A DNA stretch of 64,000 bases from positions 502,711,001-502,775,000 of the forward strand of contig NC_092336.1 of NCBI RefSeq assembly GCF_046630445.1. The letters are read 5' to 3'. This document shows, one piece after another, positions 35,442-47,448 of the stretch. A program made the translations under genes and the position numbers. Origin of the DNA: Rutidosis leptorrhynchoides (taxonomy: Eukaryota > Streptophyta > Magnoliopsida > Asterales > Asteraceae). Under the pieces are notes generated by a model. That model did not search any database, was not told the origin of the DNA, and saw nothing but the letters and a program-made list of their open reading frames with translations. How positions within the stretch are numbered: the first letter of the stretch is position 1; every line of letters starts with the position of its first letter.

Positions 35442-37941
35442 AACTTCAAGGATCGAGTGTTTACTCTAAGATTGATTTGCGATCTGGTTATCACCAGTTG
35501 AGGGTGAAGGAAAGTGATGTGGTGAAAACTGCGTTCAGAACCCGTTATGGTCGTTATGAATTTCTCGTGATGCCATTCGGATTAACCAACGCACCTTCCG
35601 TGTTCATGGACCTCATGAATCGTGTCTGCAAGCCATACCTGGATAAGTTCGTTATCGTCTTCATAGATGATATCCTCATCTACTCTAAGAGCGAAGAAGA
35701 GCATGAGCAACACCTCCGGCTAGTACTTGAACTCTTGAGACAGGAGCAACTTTATGCGAAATTCTCCAAGTGTGAATTTTGGTTGAAGGAAGTCCAATTT
35801 CTGGGTCATGTTGTGAGCGACCAGGGTATCAAAGTTGATCCCGCCAAGATTGAAGCTATCAGCAAGTGGGAGACCCCCACTACTCCGACGCACATTCGCC
35901 AATTCCTAGGTCTCGTCGGTTACTACCGAAGGTTTATTGAAGGATTCTCTCTGATTGCGCGTCCTTATACCGCATTGACTCACAAAGGGAAGAAGTTCAT
36001 TTGGGAACCCGCACACGAATCAGCATTTCAAACTTTGAAGAAGAAGTTAACCACCACACCTATCTTATCACTTCCTGAGGGCAGTGACGACTTTGTTGTT
36101 TATTGCGATGCTTCGAAAAGTGGTTTTGGTTGTGTACTGATGCAACGATCAAAGGTTATTGCCTATGCTTCTCGTCAACTGAAGATTCACGAGCGGAACT
36201 ACACTACGCACGATCTTAAACTTGGAGCCGTTGTCTTTGCGCTCAAATTGTGGAGACACTATTTGTATGGAACTAAGAGCACTATCTTCACCGATCACAA
36301 GAGCCTCCAACACATCTTTGATCAGAAGAAACTGAATATGAGATAGCATCGATGTATCGAGACACTAATCGACTACGATTATGAACTTCGCTATCATCCT
36401 GGCAAGGCCAATGTTGTAGCTGACGCTATAAGCCGAAAGGAGAGGACGACACCTCTTCGTGTTAGGGCTCTGAACATCACCATCCATTCAAACCTCAACA
36501 GCCAGATCAGAGTCACCCAAGATGAGGCTCTCAAGGAGGAGAATATATCTCATGAACATTTGAACATTCTTATCTCTCGATTCGAGGTTAGGGAGTCTGG
36601 ACTCCGATGTTATGCCGGAAGAATTTGGGTACATCTTTATGGAGATCTACGGAACCTTATACTTGATGAAGCACACAAATCAAGATATTCGATTCATCCT
36701 GGAGTGGGCAAAATGTACCACAACCTTAAAGAGCAGTATTGGTGGCCGAATCTTAAGAAGGACGTTGCAACTTATGTTGGTAAGTGTTTAACTTGCTCGA
36801 AAGTTAAGGCCGAGCATCAGAGGCCCTCTGGGTTACTTCAGCAACTAAAAATCCCGTAATGGAAGTGGGAAAGGATAACAATAGATTTCAATACTAAGCT
36901 GCCGAAGACGGTGGGCGGATACGATACCATCTGGGTTATCGTTGACCGCCTTACCAAATCAGCACACTTTTTGGCCATGAAGGAAACAGATACGACGGAA
37001 AGACTTGCTCAACTTTACATCAAAGAGGTTGTATCTCGTCATGGTGTACCTTTATCGATCATCTCAGATCGCGATCCCCGTTTTGCTTCTAGATTTTGGC
37101 GTTCTTTACAAGAAGCCATGGGAACCCGTCTCGACATGAGTACTGCTTATCATCCATAGACCGATGGGCAAAGTGAACGTACGATTCAGACCTTGGAAGA
37201 CATGTTGCGTGCATGTGTCATTGATTTTGGAAAGGCCTGGGAAAGGCATTTGCCACTCGCCGAATTTTCTTACAACAATAGTTATCACTCGAGCATTAAT
37301 GCCGCACCTTTTGAAGCGTTGTATGTCTGCAAGTGCCGATCTCCTATTTGTTGGGCCGAAGTAGGCGAAAATCAAATCACCGGACCCGAGGTAGTCCAGG
37401 AAACAACGGAGAAGATTGCTCAGATTCAAGCGAGACTCAAGACTGCCCGCGATCATCAAAAGAGTTATGCCGATCTTAAACGTAAAGACTTTGAATTCAA
37501 CGTTGGTGACCGTGTAATGTTGAAGGTTGCACCTTGGAAAGGTGTGATCTGCTTTGGAAAACGTGGAAAGTTAAACCCACGGTACATTGGTCCTTTTGAA
37601 ATCTTGGAAGGTGTTGGACCCGTTGCTTACCGTTTGGATCTACCAGCACAATTAAGCTCAGTTCATCCTACCTTCCACGTGTCAAACTTGAAGAAGTGTC
37701 TTGCTGCACCCGAACTTATTATACCATTGGAAGAACTTACTATTGATGACAAACTCCACTTTGTGGAAGAGCCTGTTGAAATTATTGATCGTGAGGTCAA
37801 GAATTTGAAATGCAACAAGATTCCAATCGTCTGAGTACGATGGAATGCCAAACGAGGACCTGAGTTTACTTGGGAATGAGAGGATCAAATGATGCAGAAG
37901 TATCCTCACCTTTTCTCGACTCCTCCATCTACCTCAGCTTA
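35442..37941 (+). mobile_element. Element C pol, second copy: RT, RNase H, integrase, chromodomain (broken)
   Basis: Continues C's pol after the D insertion: RT palm with FIDD near 35665, RNase H near 36100-36440, an integrase finger ([18 protein letters not shown] near 36700), catalytic core with [13 protein letters not shown] and ISDRDPRF near 36930-37080 and [12 protein letters not shown] near 37175-37210, and a chromodomain-like end ([17 protein letters not shown], then YPHLF) near 37760-37915. It is closely related to element D, and the reading region carries several breaks. Confidence 0.92.
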
Positions 37942-37947
37942 AAATTT

Positions 37948-37978
37948 TGGGACGAAATTTTCTTTAACAGGTGGGTAA
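37948..37978 (+). other. Polypurine-tract region of element C
   Basis: GGGACGAAATTTTCTTTAAC then AGGTGGGTAA directly before the LTR start TGTAACGACCCTGG. The same GGGACGAAATTT theme is found in D, LARD1 and LARD2. Confidence 0.85.
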
Positions 37979-40854
37979 TGTAACGACCCTGGATTTTCCA
38001 ACGTTTACTTATTAATATTTATTATTAATACTTGTGATTAAATGAATGTATTGTTATACATTTACTTGTTACCATGATTGATCATACTTGACTTTAAATG
38101 CCCGAAACGTCTTTGTGACACACGTACATTATACGAATAATATTTTCAGATATTATTTACATTCATGATTAATTTTATTAATCATTTTAATTAACTAAGG
38201 TTATTAGTTAATTACTTGGGCTTTAATTGGATTTACTTGTTAATTAATGGAACTTGGGCTTTTATTTGTGATTAGTGGGCTTAGAAGCCCACCCTACATC
38301 TTTAATGGACTAATTAGCCCAACACACATGCAAGTATTACTTACAAACTTAACTAAATTGATTAAAGACTTATGGAATCTAGTTACTTATACCTTTCCCA
38401 TGTAAACACCCTTATTAACCAACTTTTGAAGCTTTACATGCATGAGACTAGTGGAATATTTTCTTCTCCCTTCCCCACCTTGAAACCGTCGGCTTTGTAA
38501 TACAAGGGAGGGTTCAAAAATCTTTTTTTGTTACTTATTACTTGCATTCTCACACACACACTTCACTTCAAACTTGCATCTTACTTTTCTCTCATTTTTC
38601 TCTCCATTCTTGTAAGTAACAAGGCTTCCTTTTCTTCCTTTCTTTCCTTCTAAAAATAGAACCAAAACATCACATAATCATCATCATAACTTGTTTCATA
38701 TTGTTGTTTAATTACTTGTTCATGTATGTTACTTAAATACTTGTAATTGTTTGTTGTTTACTTACAAATTATTAAGAATCAAACTTGTTAGTTTGATTCT
38801 TCATATTAACTTGTTCTTACAAGACATACAAGAACATAAACTTTCTAGTTTATGTTCTACACTAAATGTTTTAAAAGATTAAAGTTCATATGTTATTAAA
38901 AGCATACTTGAAGTTCATGATTGTAAACTTAAAGTTTACTTTTCTTAAAGATCAAGCCTTGGTTTGAATCTTTAACGTATGAACAACAATGAACTAGCTA
39001 CTTGTTTATTTAGATTATTTCTTCATTTTATGTACTTTAAAGTTGTGATTTGGTCAAGTGTTACTAGTTAACTTTGATCTCATTAATCTTGAACTAAAGT
39101 TAACTTGAAAGTTCAAGAACATGGAAGTGTAACTCTTTAGTTATAACTTCATACACTTGTGTTAGATTTAACTTAATAACTTTAGATCTAGACCTTTGGG
39201 TCTTGGATCTTCAAGATCTAAATAAGAACTATGTTCTACATCTTAAGATCTTGATTAGTTAGGTTTACTTTCAAGTTTGTAGTTCAATATTACTTTTATA
39301 TTTCATGTATGTGTTAAATCTAAGACTTTGATGTAACTTTGGTTCATCAAAACACTTGCAACACTTAATTGAGTTGTGCTACTTATCTTAGACTTACACT
39401 TGGGTTATTATGGTCAAAACTTGGTAAAGATGATGCAAACACATCAACGAGTTGTACACTTGAAGCTATATGCATCAAGGATGAGAACCGTGATAAGCAT
39501 CGAGTACCAAGAAACCCCGGAACCTACTGTTTACTATTACTAGGTCTTATCAGTAAGACTTGGGCTACTTTAAAGATGATTTTCAGTTAGCTCTGTTCGA
39601 GTAGATAACTTTTCATTTAGGACTCGTCTTAATCCGAGTTACGGTTTAGGATTTAAGGCCCTCCGATCGTCACTATGTCTTTTTAACGTTGTGCTGAAAA
39701 TTCTGACCTACTCGCACTTAGACCGTCGTCACGGTCAAACAAAGACGAGTTTGCTTCTGGAATTCTTACCACAACTAAAGGACTCTTATACGGAGCCATG
39801 GCCACTGGTCTCACCTTATTTAAGTAGGTATAGAGGCCATGGTGACTGACCGAATCAGCCTTTGTTTTAACCTCTCTTCATGAACGAAACTTACTTTACA
39901 CCTTTTGTGTGATGATGAATGATGATGACCTTTAAGACCTTATTTACATACATTTAAACCTATTGGGACGATTTACTGACCTAGTACTATTTGACTTAGG
40001 TTGAGGACTTTCCGGACCTACGTACTTGCTTACTTCCCGACTCGACTTTACCACTACTTTACCACTGTGAGTTATAGCCTCCCTTTTTACTTTAACTATT
40101 TTGGGAACTGAGAATACATGCGCATTTTATGTTTTACATACTAGGCACGAGTACTTAAACTTATATATGTGTGGGTTATACAATGGCATAAACATTCCCT
40201 TTAGCTCGGTAACGTTTAGTCATTGGTTTTTGAACCGGTGAATGCGAATCTTAGATATGGATCCATAGGGTTTGACATCCCCACTCGGGCTAGTCGCGCT
40301 AGCATTTAACGAGTGTTTAATAATTCGTAAACATACGCACTTGCCAAGTGTACTTTCAGGGGGTATAAACGTTAAGTTAGTTACCAAGTGCCCACGGTTA
40401 AACATATACTTTATCATACTATTTTGAAATGCTCTTTGTAGCACTGAAATCTCATGGCCTACCTTACATACTGATATACTTAAACTATAGCTCACCAACC
40501 TTTGTGTTGACATTTTTAAGCATGTTTTTCTCAGGTGCTTAAGGTTGCTTCCGCTGTGTACTAGTCTTGCTGTAGACACCCGCTGCTCTAGAGTTATCAC
40601 CGCATGAATTGTTTATCTTGCATTCAAACTTATTTACTTTTGAAACTATGATTTGTAACGACCTAAGGGTCACGTACTATTATCTTTGCTTCCGTTCATA
40701 GAAGCATACTTTGGTTGTAAAACACTTGACGTTCATTATGACGTCACCTTTTATCATGAATGCAAACGTATTTTGAAATAGCATATAGTGTTTGACCTTA
40801 TAATGATCCTGTTGTTGATGATTCGTACACGATGGTTTTGTACGGGGCATCACA
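37979..40854 (+). mobile_element. Element C 3' LTR (2876 bp)
   Basis: Starts TGTAACGACCCTGG and ends GGGGCATCACA. It contains the undisturbed site (39115-39119) into which LARD1 inserted in the other LTR. The block 40256-40305 is the two-hairpin block and about 40490-40560 the AG-acceptor-like box. The first 1.1 kb is AT-rich and holds many ACTTG/AAGT stretches, with no coding region. Confidence 0.93.
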
Positions 40855-40862
40855 CTATTCCT

Positions 40863-40870
40863 TATATATA
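40863..40870 (+). promoter_or_regulatory. TATA-like box upstream of the opposite-strand region of E
   Basis: TATATATA followed by GG, about 130 bases before the ATG at 41003. Element C's target repeat (40855-40859) ends only three bases upstream. Confidence 0.5.
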
Positions 40871-41002
40871 GGTTGTGATTATCATTACATTCAACACACT
40901 TTATCTCGTATTTCTTTCGCATCCACATTATTCTTCATCGCTTTCTTCCCTTATCAACATATTCCTTTCCACAAGTAATTTTCACTTGTCCAAATCATCA
41001 TT

Positions 41003-42223
41003 ATGAATGTATCAGAAATTGAGAAGAAGGATGACACAAAACAATTTCTTGCTGAAAGACTAACGAGTCCCGAAGCAAGAACGTCCAAATCTGCACTCAA
41101 GTCTCCTGCTACCAGCGCAGTAACTGAGACTCCAAGTAAACGTAAAGCTACATCTCCTATCATTGGTTCTACTATAAAAAGGATTACGCGATCCAGCTCA
41201 ATTACTCCTACTGAACCCGAAACTGGTATTCATTCATATTTTTCATTTTATTATTTTTGCTTTGAGAAATACCTATAGCACACTTATGCTAACATATCTG
41301 TTTATTATTTTCTTTCAGCAGAAACAACCATTACACTTCCGTCGTCATCGCAATTAAGTTCACCTCCAACGTTTGATCTCTCCAAATATGAAGACCTCTG
41401 GCACACTCCACCCAGCACCCTGAAAGCTATAAGAGTTGATGGCCTTTAAGGCTACCTGTGTGCATCCCCAGAAGCTGCCCTTGATCAAAGGCAACATAGG
41501 AAGTTAGCTCTCCCACATGAACTACGCGCTGAATTCAGCAAACTTTCGCATAGCGATGCATTTAATTGCTTTGCGTAGAATTTTTCATGACATTTGCATC
41601 TGCGTTTGATGCAATGTCTCGTCAAGAAAAATTTCTTGATTTTTTGAAAAACGAAAAATCCAAACTTGCAACCGCCCAATCTGAACTTCTTGTGAAAGAC
41701 AAACAACTATCATCCGCCACTGCAGAGCTACAAGTAGTAAAACAATCAGCAGAGGATTTGAAAAAAGAAATCTCCGAAAAAACCATCGAAAAAGACAATC
41801 TTCAAGTGGCACATGATGCCATGAAAAACAAACTTATTCAATCTCAAACCGACTTGAATGCAGCCTTATCCGCAAAGATAAATGCGAAAACAAATTTCGC
41901 TAAAACTCCTCGAACATTTGCCTGTGCTTGGGCAAAGAATTATGGATTCACACCCTGTTTCTCAGCGATTTGAAACATATGTCACAGCACTACAGCAACT
42001 TGAGCGAGTCAAGTTTTTGGGAGAGAATAGTAAGGTGGCTGTTTTGCCGAAACTGATGCCGGAATACATTGAAAAGCTCATTTGCCCTCTTGAAGACGTA
42101 GAAGAAATGGTTACGTTAGCGAAAGAAGGAATTCGCGAAATTCCTATTCCAAAACTGGACGCCATAAGTCAAGATAAAGATGCTCCCGTCAAAGACATCA
42201 TTAAACTAGACTTAGACAGTTAG
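41003..42223 (+). pseudogene. Opposite-strand accessory reading region of element E (broken)
   Basis: Opposite to pol and downstream of integrase, plus-strand sequence encodes a Lys/Ser/Thr-rich N-terminal part (MNVSEIEKKDDTKQFLAERL), a segment with YEDLWHTPPSTLKAIR, a long coiled-coil (about 41640-41880: SELLVKDKQLSSATAELQVV and EKTIEKDNLQVAHDAMKNKL) and a C-terminal part (MPEYIEKLICPLEDVEEMV). Antisense genes between integrase and 3' LTR are documented in Tat elements such as maize Grande. Their proteins often resemble the putative gypsy-type transposon families. Function is unknown. The region is broken, and it may contain an intron. Confidence 0.6.
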
Positions 42224-42831
42224 GATTAGGTTTTCACAACACAAGCGCAGCAATAAGCGCATTTATCATGCTTCTTGTATTTTCGCAGTAATGTCCACGG
42301 TATTATAATAAAATTTTCTATTTATCAATTGCAATTGCTATTATTTATATAGCGCTGTGAGAATAATATCCATAATTACTAGCATTATCCTATGCAATTT
42401 TCATTGTTCATTATTGTGCACATAACAAACAATTACTTTTTGCGAAACAACCTGTATGCGCGTGCTTATGCACATTATGAATCTTCCAAGTCCACCGAAA
42501 GGATCCTTAGGCAAATATATATTTTATGCAAAGCATCCAAGTATTATTAAGTCGAATACTTTGGGAAAATCATAAGTATCAATCCTTTCGCATACTCTTT
42601 TCAATTATTTAAATGAAACAATAAGTGGGCTTTACCATCACTTACACATTGCGAACTTGTTACTTATGCAATATTTTCAAGTTAACAAGTTACACACAAA
42701 TATACCATTGTTATTTTGGAGAGAAAATTGAACTTTATTCATTTCTCGCAGTATTACAAACATAAGTCTGCTACATATGAGCACTAATCATTACATTGTG
42801 ATTTCCCAACAATTCTGCATATTTCTTTTCA
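42224..42831. other. Spacer between opposite-strand region and integrase of E
   Basis: AT-rich sequence with scattered TGCGCA/GCGCA words. I see no frame or structural element beyond being internal sequence of E. Confidence 0.5.
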
Positions 42832-45800
42832 TTACATGTAGTATCTTTTCAACAAAGTAGCATGCCACACGTTAGGTATGCGACGCCCTTCAATATCTTG
42901 GAGTTTATAAGAGCCTGCTGCATTGATTCCCACTATTTGGTATGGTCCCTCCCAATTAGGTCCCAATTTTTCAAGTTTTTCAGCACGACTTGCTTCATTA
43001 TTTCGCAAGACCCACTCGCCGACATCGAGGGCTAACGCGCGCACCTTCTTGTTGTAATACTTGGCAATTTGTTGCTTATTGTTTGCCTCTCTTATTGAGG
43101 CCATAAGCCTGCGTTCCTCAATGAAATTTAAGTTTTCACAAATGCCATCTTCATTCGCACTTTCATCAAAGTTAGCAACTCTATGCGTTGGGACAAAGAC
43201 TTCCGCGGGAATCATTGCCTCCGAACCATACACAAGGCTAAAAGGTGTTTTGCTTGTACTTTTCTTGAAAGTTGTGCGATGAGCCCATAATACATTCGAC
43301 AGTTCATCAACCCATCCATTTCACTTTTCATTCAAACGCTTTCGAATTCCGCTGACAATATCGCGGTTAGTTACTTCGTATAACCCATTTGCTTGCGGAT
43401 GTGCAACTGATGTGAAATTTTGAATTATATTCAATTCTGCACACCAGCTTAGAAATGGATCGTTTGCAATCTACGCCCCATTATCACTTACAAGTTCTCA
43501 TGGGATGCTAAATCTACAAACAATGTATTCCCACACAAAATTCCGCACTTGTACTCCAGTGATTGTGCTCAAAGCTTTAGCTTCCACCCATTTAGTAAAA
43601 TAATCAATTGTCACAATCAGAAATTTTACATTCCCCGCCCCTGGGGGGAATGGTCCCACAATATTAATGGCCCATTTATAGAACAGCCATGGCGAATTAA
43701 TTGGGATCATGTCGTGCCTTGGCTTTCTATTCTGCGGCGCATGCCTTTGACAACGTTTACATCTTTTAACTGTTTGCGCAACATCACGATACAGGGTAGG
43801 CCAAAAGTAACCCATTCGCATTATTTTTGCCGCAATAGTTTTGTAGCCTGAATGAAGAGCACAAGATCCATTATGCACCTACTTAATAATCGTTGTAGCC
43901 CCTGCGAGTCCTACGCACCGCATTAATGGTCCCAGATATGATTTGCGATATAACATATCGTTTTCAATCACATACATAGGAGATCTTTCTGGCACTAATC
44001 GAGCTTCTTTCTTGTCTTCTGGTAGTGTACTATTGCGCAAATAATGCACTACAGGATCCATCCAATTTGGTTGAACTTCTTCTATAGCCGCAACAATCAA
44101 ACTACGATCAATGGACTTATTGGGAAGTTCTTCAACCCAGACCTGCTTTTGGAAATGCGAAAAAGTCAATGCAGTAAGCTTACTTAGCGTGTCCGCCTTT
44201 TTATTTTGACTTCTTGATACTTGTGATAATTCAAAAAATTCAAATTTTTCCGCAGCTTCCTGCACTAGCTTCAAATACTTTTGCATAGATAACTCATGAG
44301 CTTCAAATGAGCCATTGAATTGATTTACCACTAACTGCGAATCCACATACGCGCGTAACTGCAAAATATTCATTTTATGCGCCATATTTAATCCCGCGAG
44401 CAGTGCTTCATATTCAGCCTCGTTATTCGTTACATTAAAATTAAAACGCAGCGCGTATGTATGCTCTTCACCACTCGGACTTGTTAATATAATCCCGCAC
44501 CCGCACCTTCAATACATGATGCACCATCTGTATATAAATCCCAGATTTCATGTTGAGAAGGCTTTAATTGCGTTCTTTCATGGATAACCTCCAGCTCACC
44601 CATCATTTCTGCAAGGTAATCTGCCAAAACCTGGCCCTTTACAGATGTGCGCGGCAAATATGTTATTTCAAATGCTCCTAACTCAATTGCCCATTTGGCG
44701 AGTCTTCCTGATACCGCGGGTGTACACAAAACTTGTTTAACATGCAAATCAGTTAAAACATGTATCGGATGACCTTGAAAGTATCTGCATAACCTTCTTG
44801 ATGTCAAAACCAGCGCATAAATAAATTTCTCGATAGGCGCGTAGTTTATTTCACTTCCCGCGAGCGTCTTGCTAACAAAGTAAACTGGCTTCTGAACTTT
44901 GTTCCGTTCTGCCACAAGCACTGAACCAAATGCTTCGTTAGTAATCGAAATATAAAGATAATATTTCACCATCTATAGGTGCAATCAATGTAGGTAGCGT
45001 AGCGAAAAATTGTTTCATTTCTTGAAATGCCTTATCTGCCCCTTCCGTCCATACAAAGTTCTTCTGTTTCAAACACCCTTTAAGTGTGCAGAAAAAATGC
45101 AACTGTCTTTCCGCGGCCTTGGAGAAGAACCTAGTCAAAGCCGCTATCTTTCTAGTCAAACTTTGCACCTCTTTAACAGTCTTAGGTGCAGTCATGTTCT
45201 CAACCGCAGCTATTTTCTTAGGATTGGCTTGAATACCTTGCTCAGTAACATAATAACCTAGAAATTTGCCTTCTCTTTCTCCAAAACTACATTTAGAAGG
45301 ATTCAACTTCATATTAATCTTTCGAAAACTTTCAAACGTTTCTTCCATATCAAGCAAAATTTGCTCTTGCGTTTTGCTATTTATGACAAGGTCATCAACA
45401 TATGCTTCAAGGTTGCGGCCTATCTGATTTTCAAATGCCATGTCAATTAATCGCTGATAAGTTGCTCCCGCATTCTTGAGTCCAAAAGGCATTTTAATAT
45501 AGAAATAAATTCCCTTTCCAGTGTGGAAAGCGGTTTTGTCTTCATCTTCTTGCACCATTGGAATTTGATGATACCCTTTTGCAACGTCTAAAAAACATTT
45601 GTAAGGGTAAGCGTGCAGAGACTCCACTTTTAGATCTATTTCAGGAAGCAGATAATTGTCCTTTGGTCAAGCTTTGTTTATGTCTTTAAATTCTATGAAC
45701 ATCCTCCACGAATCATCAGGATTTTTTACCAACACTAGGTTCGCAACCCATGTTTGATATTTTACTTCGCGCAAAATGCCTGCGTTGACTAACTTGGTAA

Positions 45801-46749
45801 CTTCCGCACATAACCATTTCATGCGATCAGGAGCCATTCCTCTGCGCTTTTGCACGATAGGCTTTAATGCAGGATTGGCATTTAATCTATGTTCTGCAAC
45901 ATTACGCGGAACTCCAGTCATATCTTGCTCACTCCAAGCAAACACATCCATGTATGCGACAAGTAAGCGTATAATCTTCTTTCTTATTGCCTCATTCAAT
46001 TCGGTGCCAATTTTTATTTTTTGATCAGGATATCTACGATTTACAACAACCATCTTATCTTCTGCAATATTGCATTCAACAATTGCACCTTGCGTGCTTA
46101 TAGTCGCATAAATAGGCTGCATAGCCATGGAGTTTATTGTTGCCACACCCTTGCAGGTAGTGAATTTGACCATTCTGTGTATTGTAGACGGTATTATGCC
46201 AAGTTTGCGCAACGCAAATCTTCCCAACAACATATTATAACGCGAAGCTGATCGTATAACATAAAAGTATAGCTGCGCTTGTCTAGTTAATTTTATGTCT
46301 GTCTCGTCACACAACTCTATTTTTAGTGATAATTTCCCCTTAGGCCATGCAGATTCACCCGCGAAACCAGACAGAGATATCGCGGTTGCCTTTAATTCTG
46401 TTTTAATGCATTCTAGCAATTGGCGAAAGCATTGCTCATATATCAAATCTATGCTGCTACCAGTGTCGACATGTATTTTCATAATTATGATTCCAGTGTT
46501 CGCGATCTTGCACGAAATGACTAACGGCTTATCAGACACATCGCAGTTTTGCTCAAATGGGAAAGTGATAGGCGTAAGCTGCCATTTTTCAAGTATTTCT
46601 GCTGCTTTTAGCTTTTTAAACCCTTTCTTCTTATGTATTGTGCTTATTAGTTTCACATCTTGTACATTTTGAAGTGCTCTAGGTGAATGTTTGGCTGAAA
46701 AAGAATTGTGCCCTTTATGCACCTTCAAATTCATATTTGTTATCTTCAC
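42832..46749 (-). mobile_element. Element E protease-RT-RNase H-archaeal-type RNase H-integrase region (broken)
   Basis: Minus-strand order: protease with HVDTGSS near 46467; RT start (VFAWSEQDMTGVP, KRRGMAPDR) near 45900; RT palm with AYVDDLV near 45400; RNase H with SITNEAFGSVL near 44960; a second, archaeal-type RNase H region near 44385-44180 (AYVDSQLVVNQF, SQNKKADTLSKL); integrase finger (CKRCQRHAP near 43770), core (PFPPGAGN, VTIDYFTKWVEAK near 43600) and the C-terminal WHATLLKRYYM near 42840. The dual RNase H and the WHA-LKRYY tail are signatures of the Tat lineage. Several breaks are present. Confidence 0.9.
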
Positions 46750-46973
46750 CTTTTTTTTTTGTGGCTAAAAGCTTCTGCTGCTTCTTCATTTCGTGTAGCT
46801 TACAGCTTTTGTCAAGGAGATTATGTTCTCCTGCACTTTCAAGTTTTCACTTTCTTTCAATCGAGAACACTTTCCTGCAATGTAACAAAAATGATAACAC
46901 GATTAGAATTAAGAAATGAGTTTAATAGCTCGATTAAAACGAACGCGAATTTCTCATTTCAATTATATTCGTG

Positions 46974-46990
46974 TCCCACAGATGGCGCCA
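46974..46990 (-). other. Primer-binding site of element E
   Basis: In minus sense TGGCGCCATCTGTGGGA, the GGCGCC-type site commonly seen in Tat-lineage elements, two bases inside the LTR boundary. Confidence 0.85.
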
Positions 46991-46992
46991 AT

Positions 46993-47448
46993 TGATCAAT
47001 CCTAGATTATACAATGAATGCTAATCAAGGATCGAGTGCAATGAAGGGGTACAATAGATGTCGATTTAGATTTTGGGACCTTTTTGTCATATTTCGTTAA
47101 GTTCTAAACAATCAACAACCTCGTCCCGGTCTTCGTAAATTACCTTAACCAACAAAGATCAAGTCTCGGGCAAACTCACGAGAGAGATCAATATGGCTAG
47201 GGCAATTCTTCCAGAATCAACAACCTTAAATGAGAGGCTAAGCTCCCTATTTATAGGTTTGAGACCTACACAGAAGTAAGATGTGCGCGCACTTAGGCAT
47301 TCCGCACAAGTACTGCCAGAAGCCTACGCACTCTTTAATATTCCGCGCAATCTCACCGCATTCGTTCACATTTATCGCGGTTCAATGTCTTGCGTCCTTT
47401 ACCTTTAGGTAGCTTTTCTTACCAATGTTGTGAGATTGGATCATCACA
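46993..47448 (-). mobile_element. Element E 5' LTR (456 bp)
   Basis: Sense ends TGTGATGATCC and GGATTGATCA. It contains a TATA box (CTATAAATAG, minus) at 47247-47256. The flank TCGAT at 47449-47453 would be its target repeat, whose partner lies outside the window. The LTR start is inferred from the TG...CA ends, because no second copy is visible. Confidence 0.7.
47247..47256 (-). promoter_or_regulatory. TATA box in element E 5' LTR
   Basis: In minus sense CTATAAATAG, about 190 bases from the LTR start; a likely promoter for the element's RNA. Confidence 0.65.

Larger units (their letters stand above)
20001..40854 (+). mobile_element. Element C: Ty3/Gypsy chromovirus with pre-gag frame, interrupted by other elements
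   Basis: This plus-strand element has a 5' LTR whose start lies left of the window (the LTR is cut by LARD1; visible end 20001-21740), an internal region 21741-37978 and a 3' LTR 37979-40854. Domains in order are a pre-gag reading region, gag with zinc knuckles, protease, RT, RNase H, integrase and chromodomain. It is interrupted by the D insertion and by a tandem duplication of part of pol. The two LTRs differ by roughly 2%, older than LARD1 and A, which fits the nesting order. Besides the insertions it carries at least five breaks. The right flank is CTATT; the left flank is not visible. Confidence 0.92.
40855..47448 (-). mobile_element. Element E: Tat-lineage Ty3/Gypsy element, left part lies beyond C
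   Basis: Minus-sense pol with dual RNase H and Tat-style integrase, a GGCGCC-type primer site and a 456-bp 5' LTR on the right. On its 3' side is an opposite-strand reading region, as known in some Tat elements. The 3' LTR must lie left of element C, outside the window. No gag-like sequence fits between the primer site (46974) and the protease region. The pol region carries several breaks. Element C inserted into it at 40855. Confidence 0.88.
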
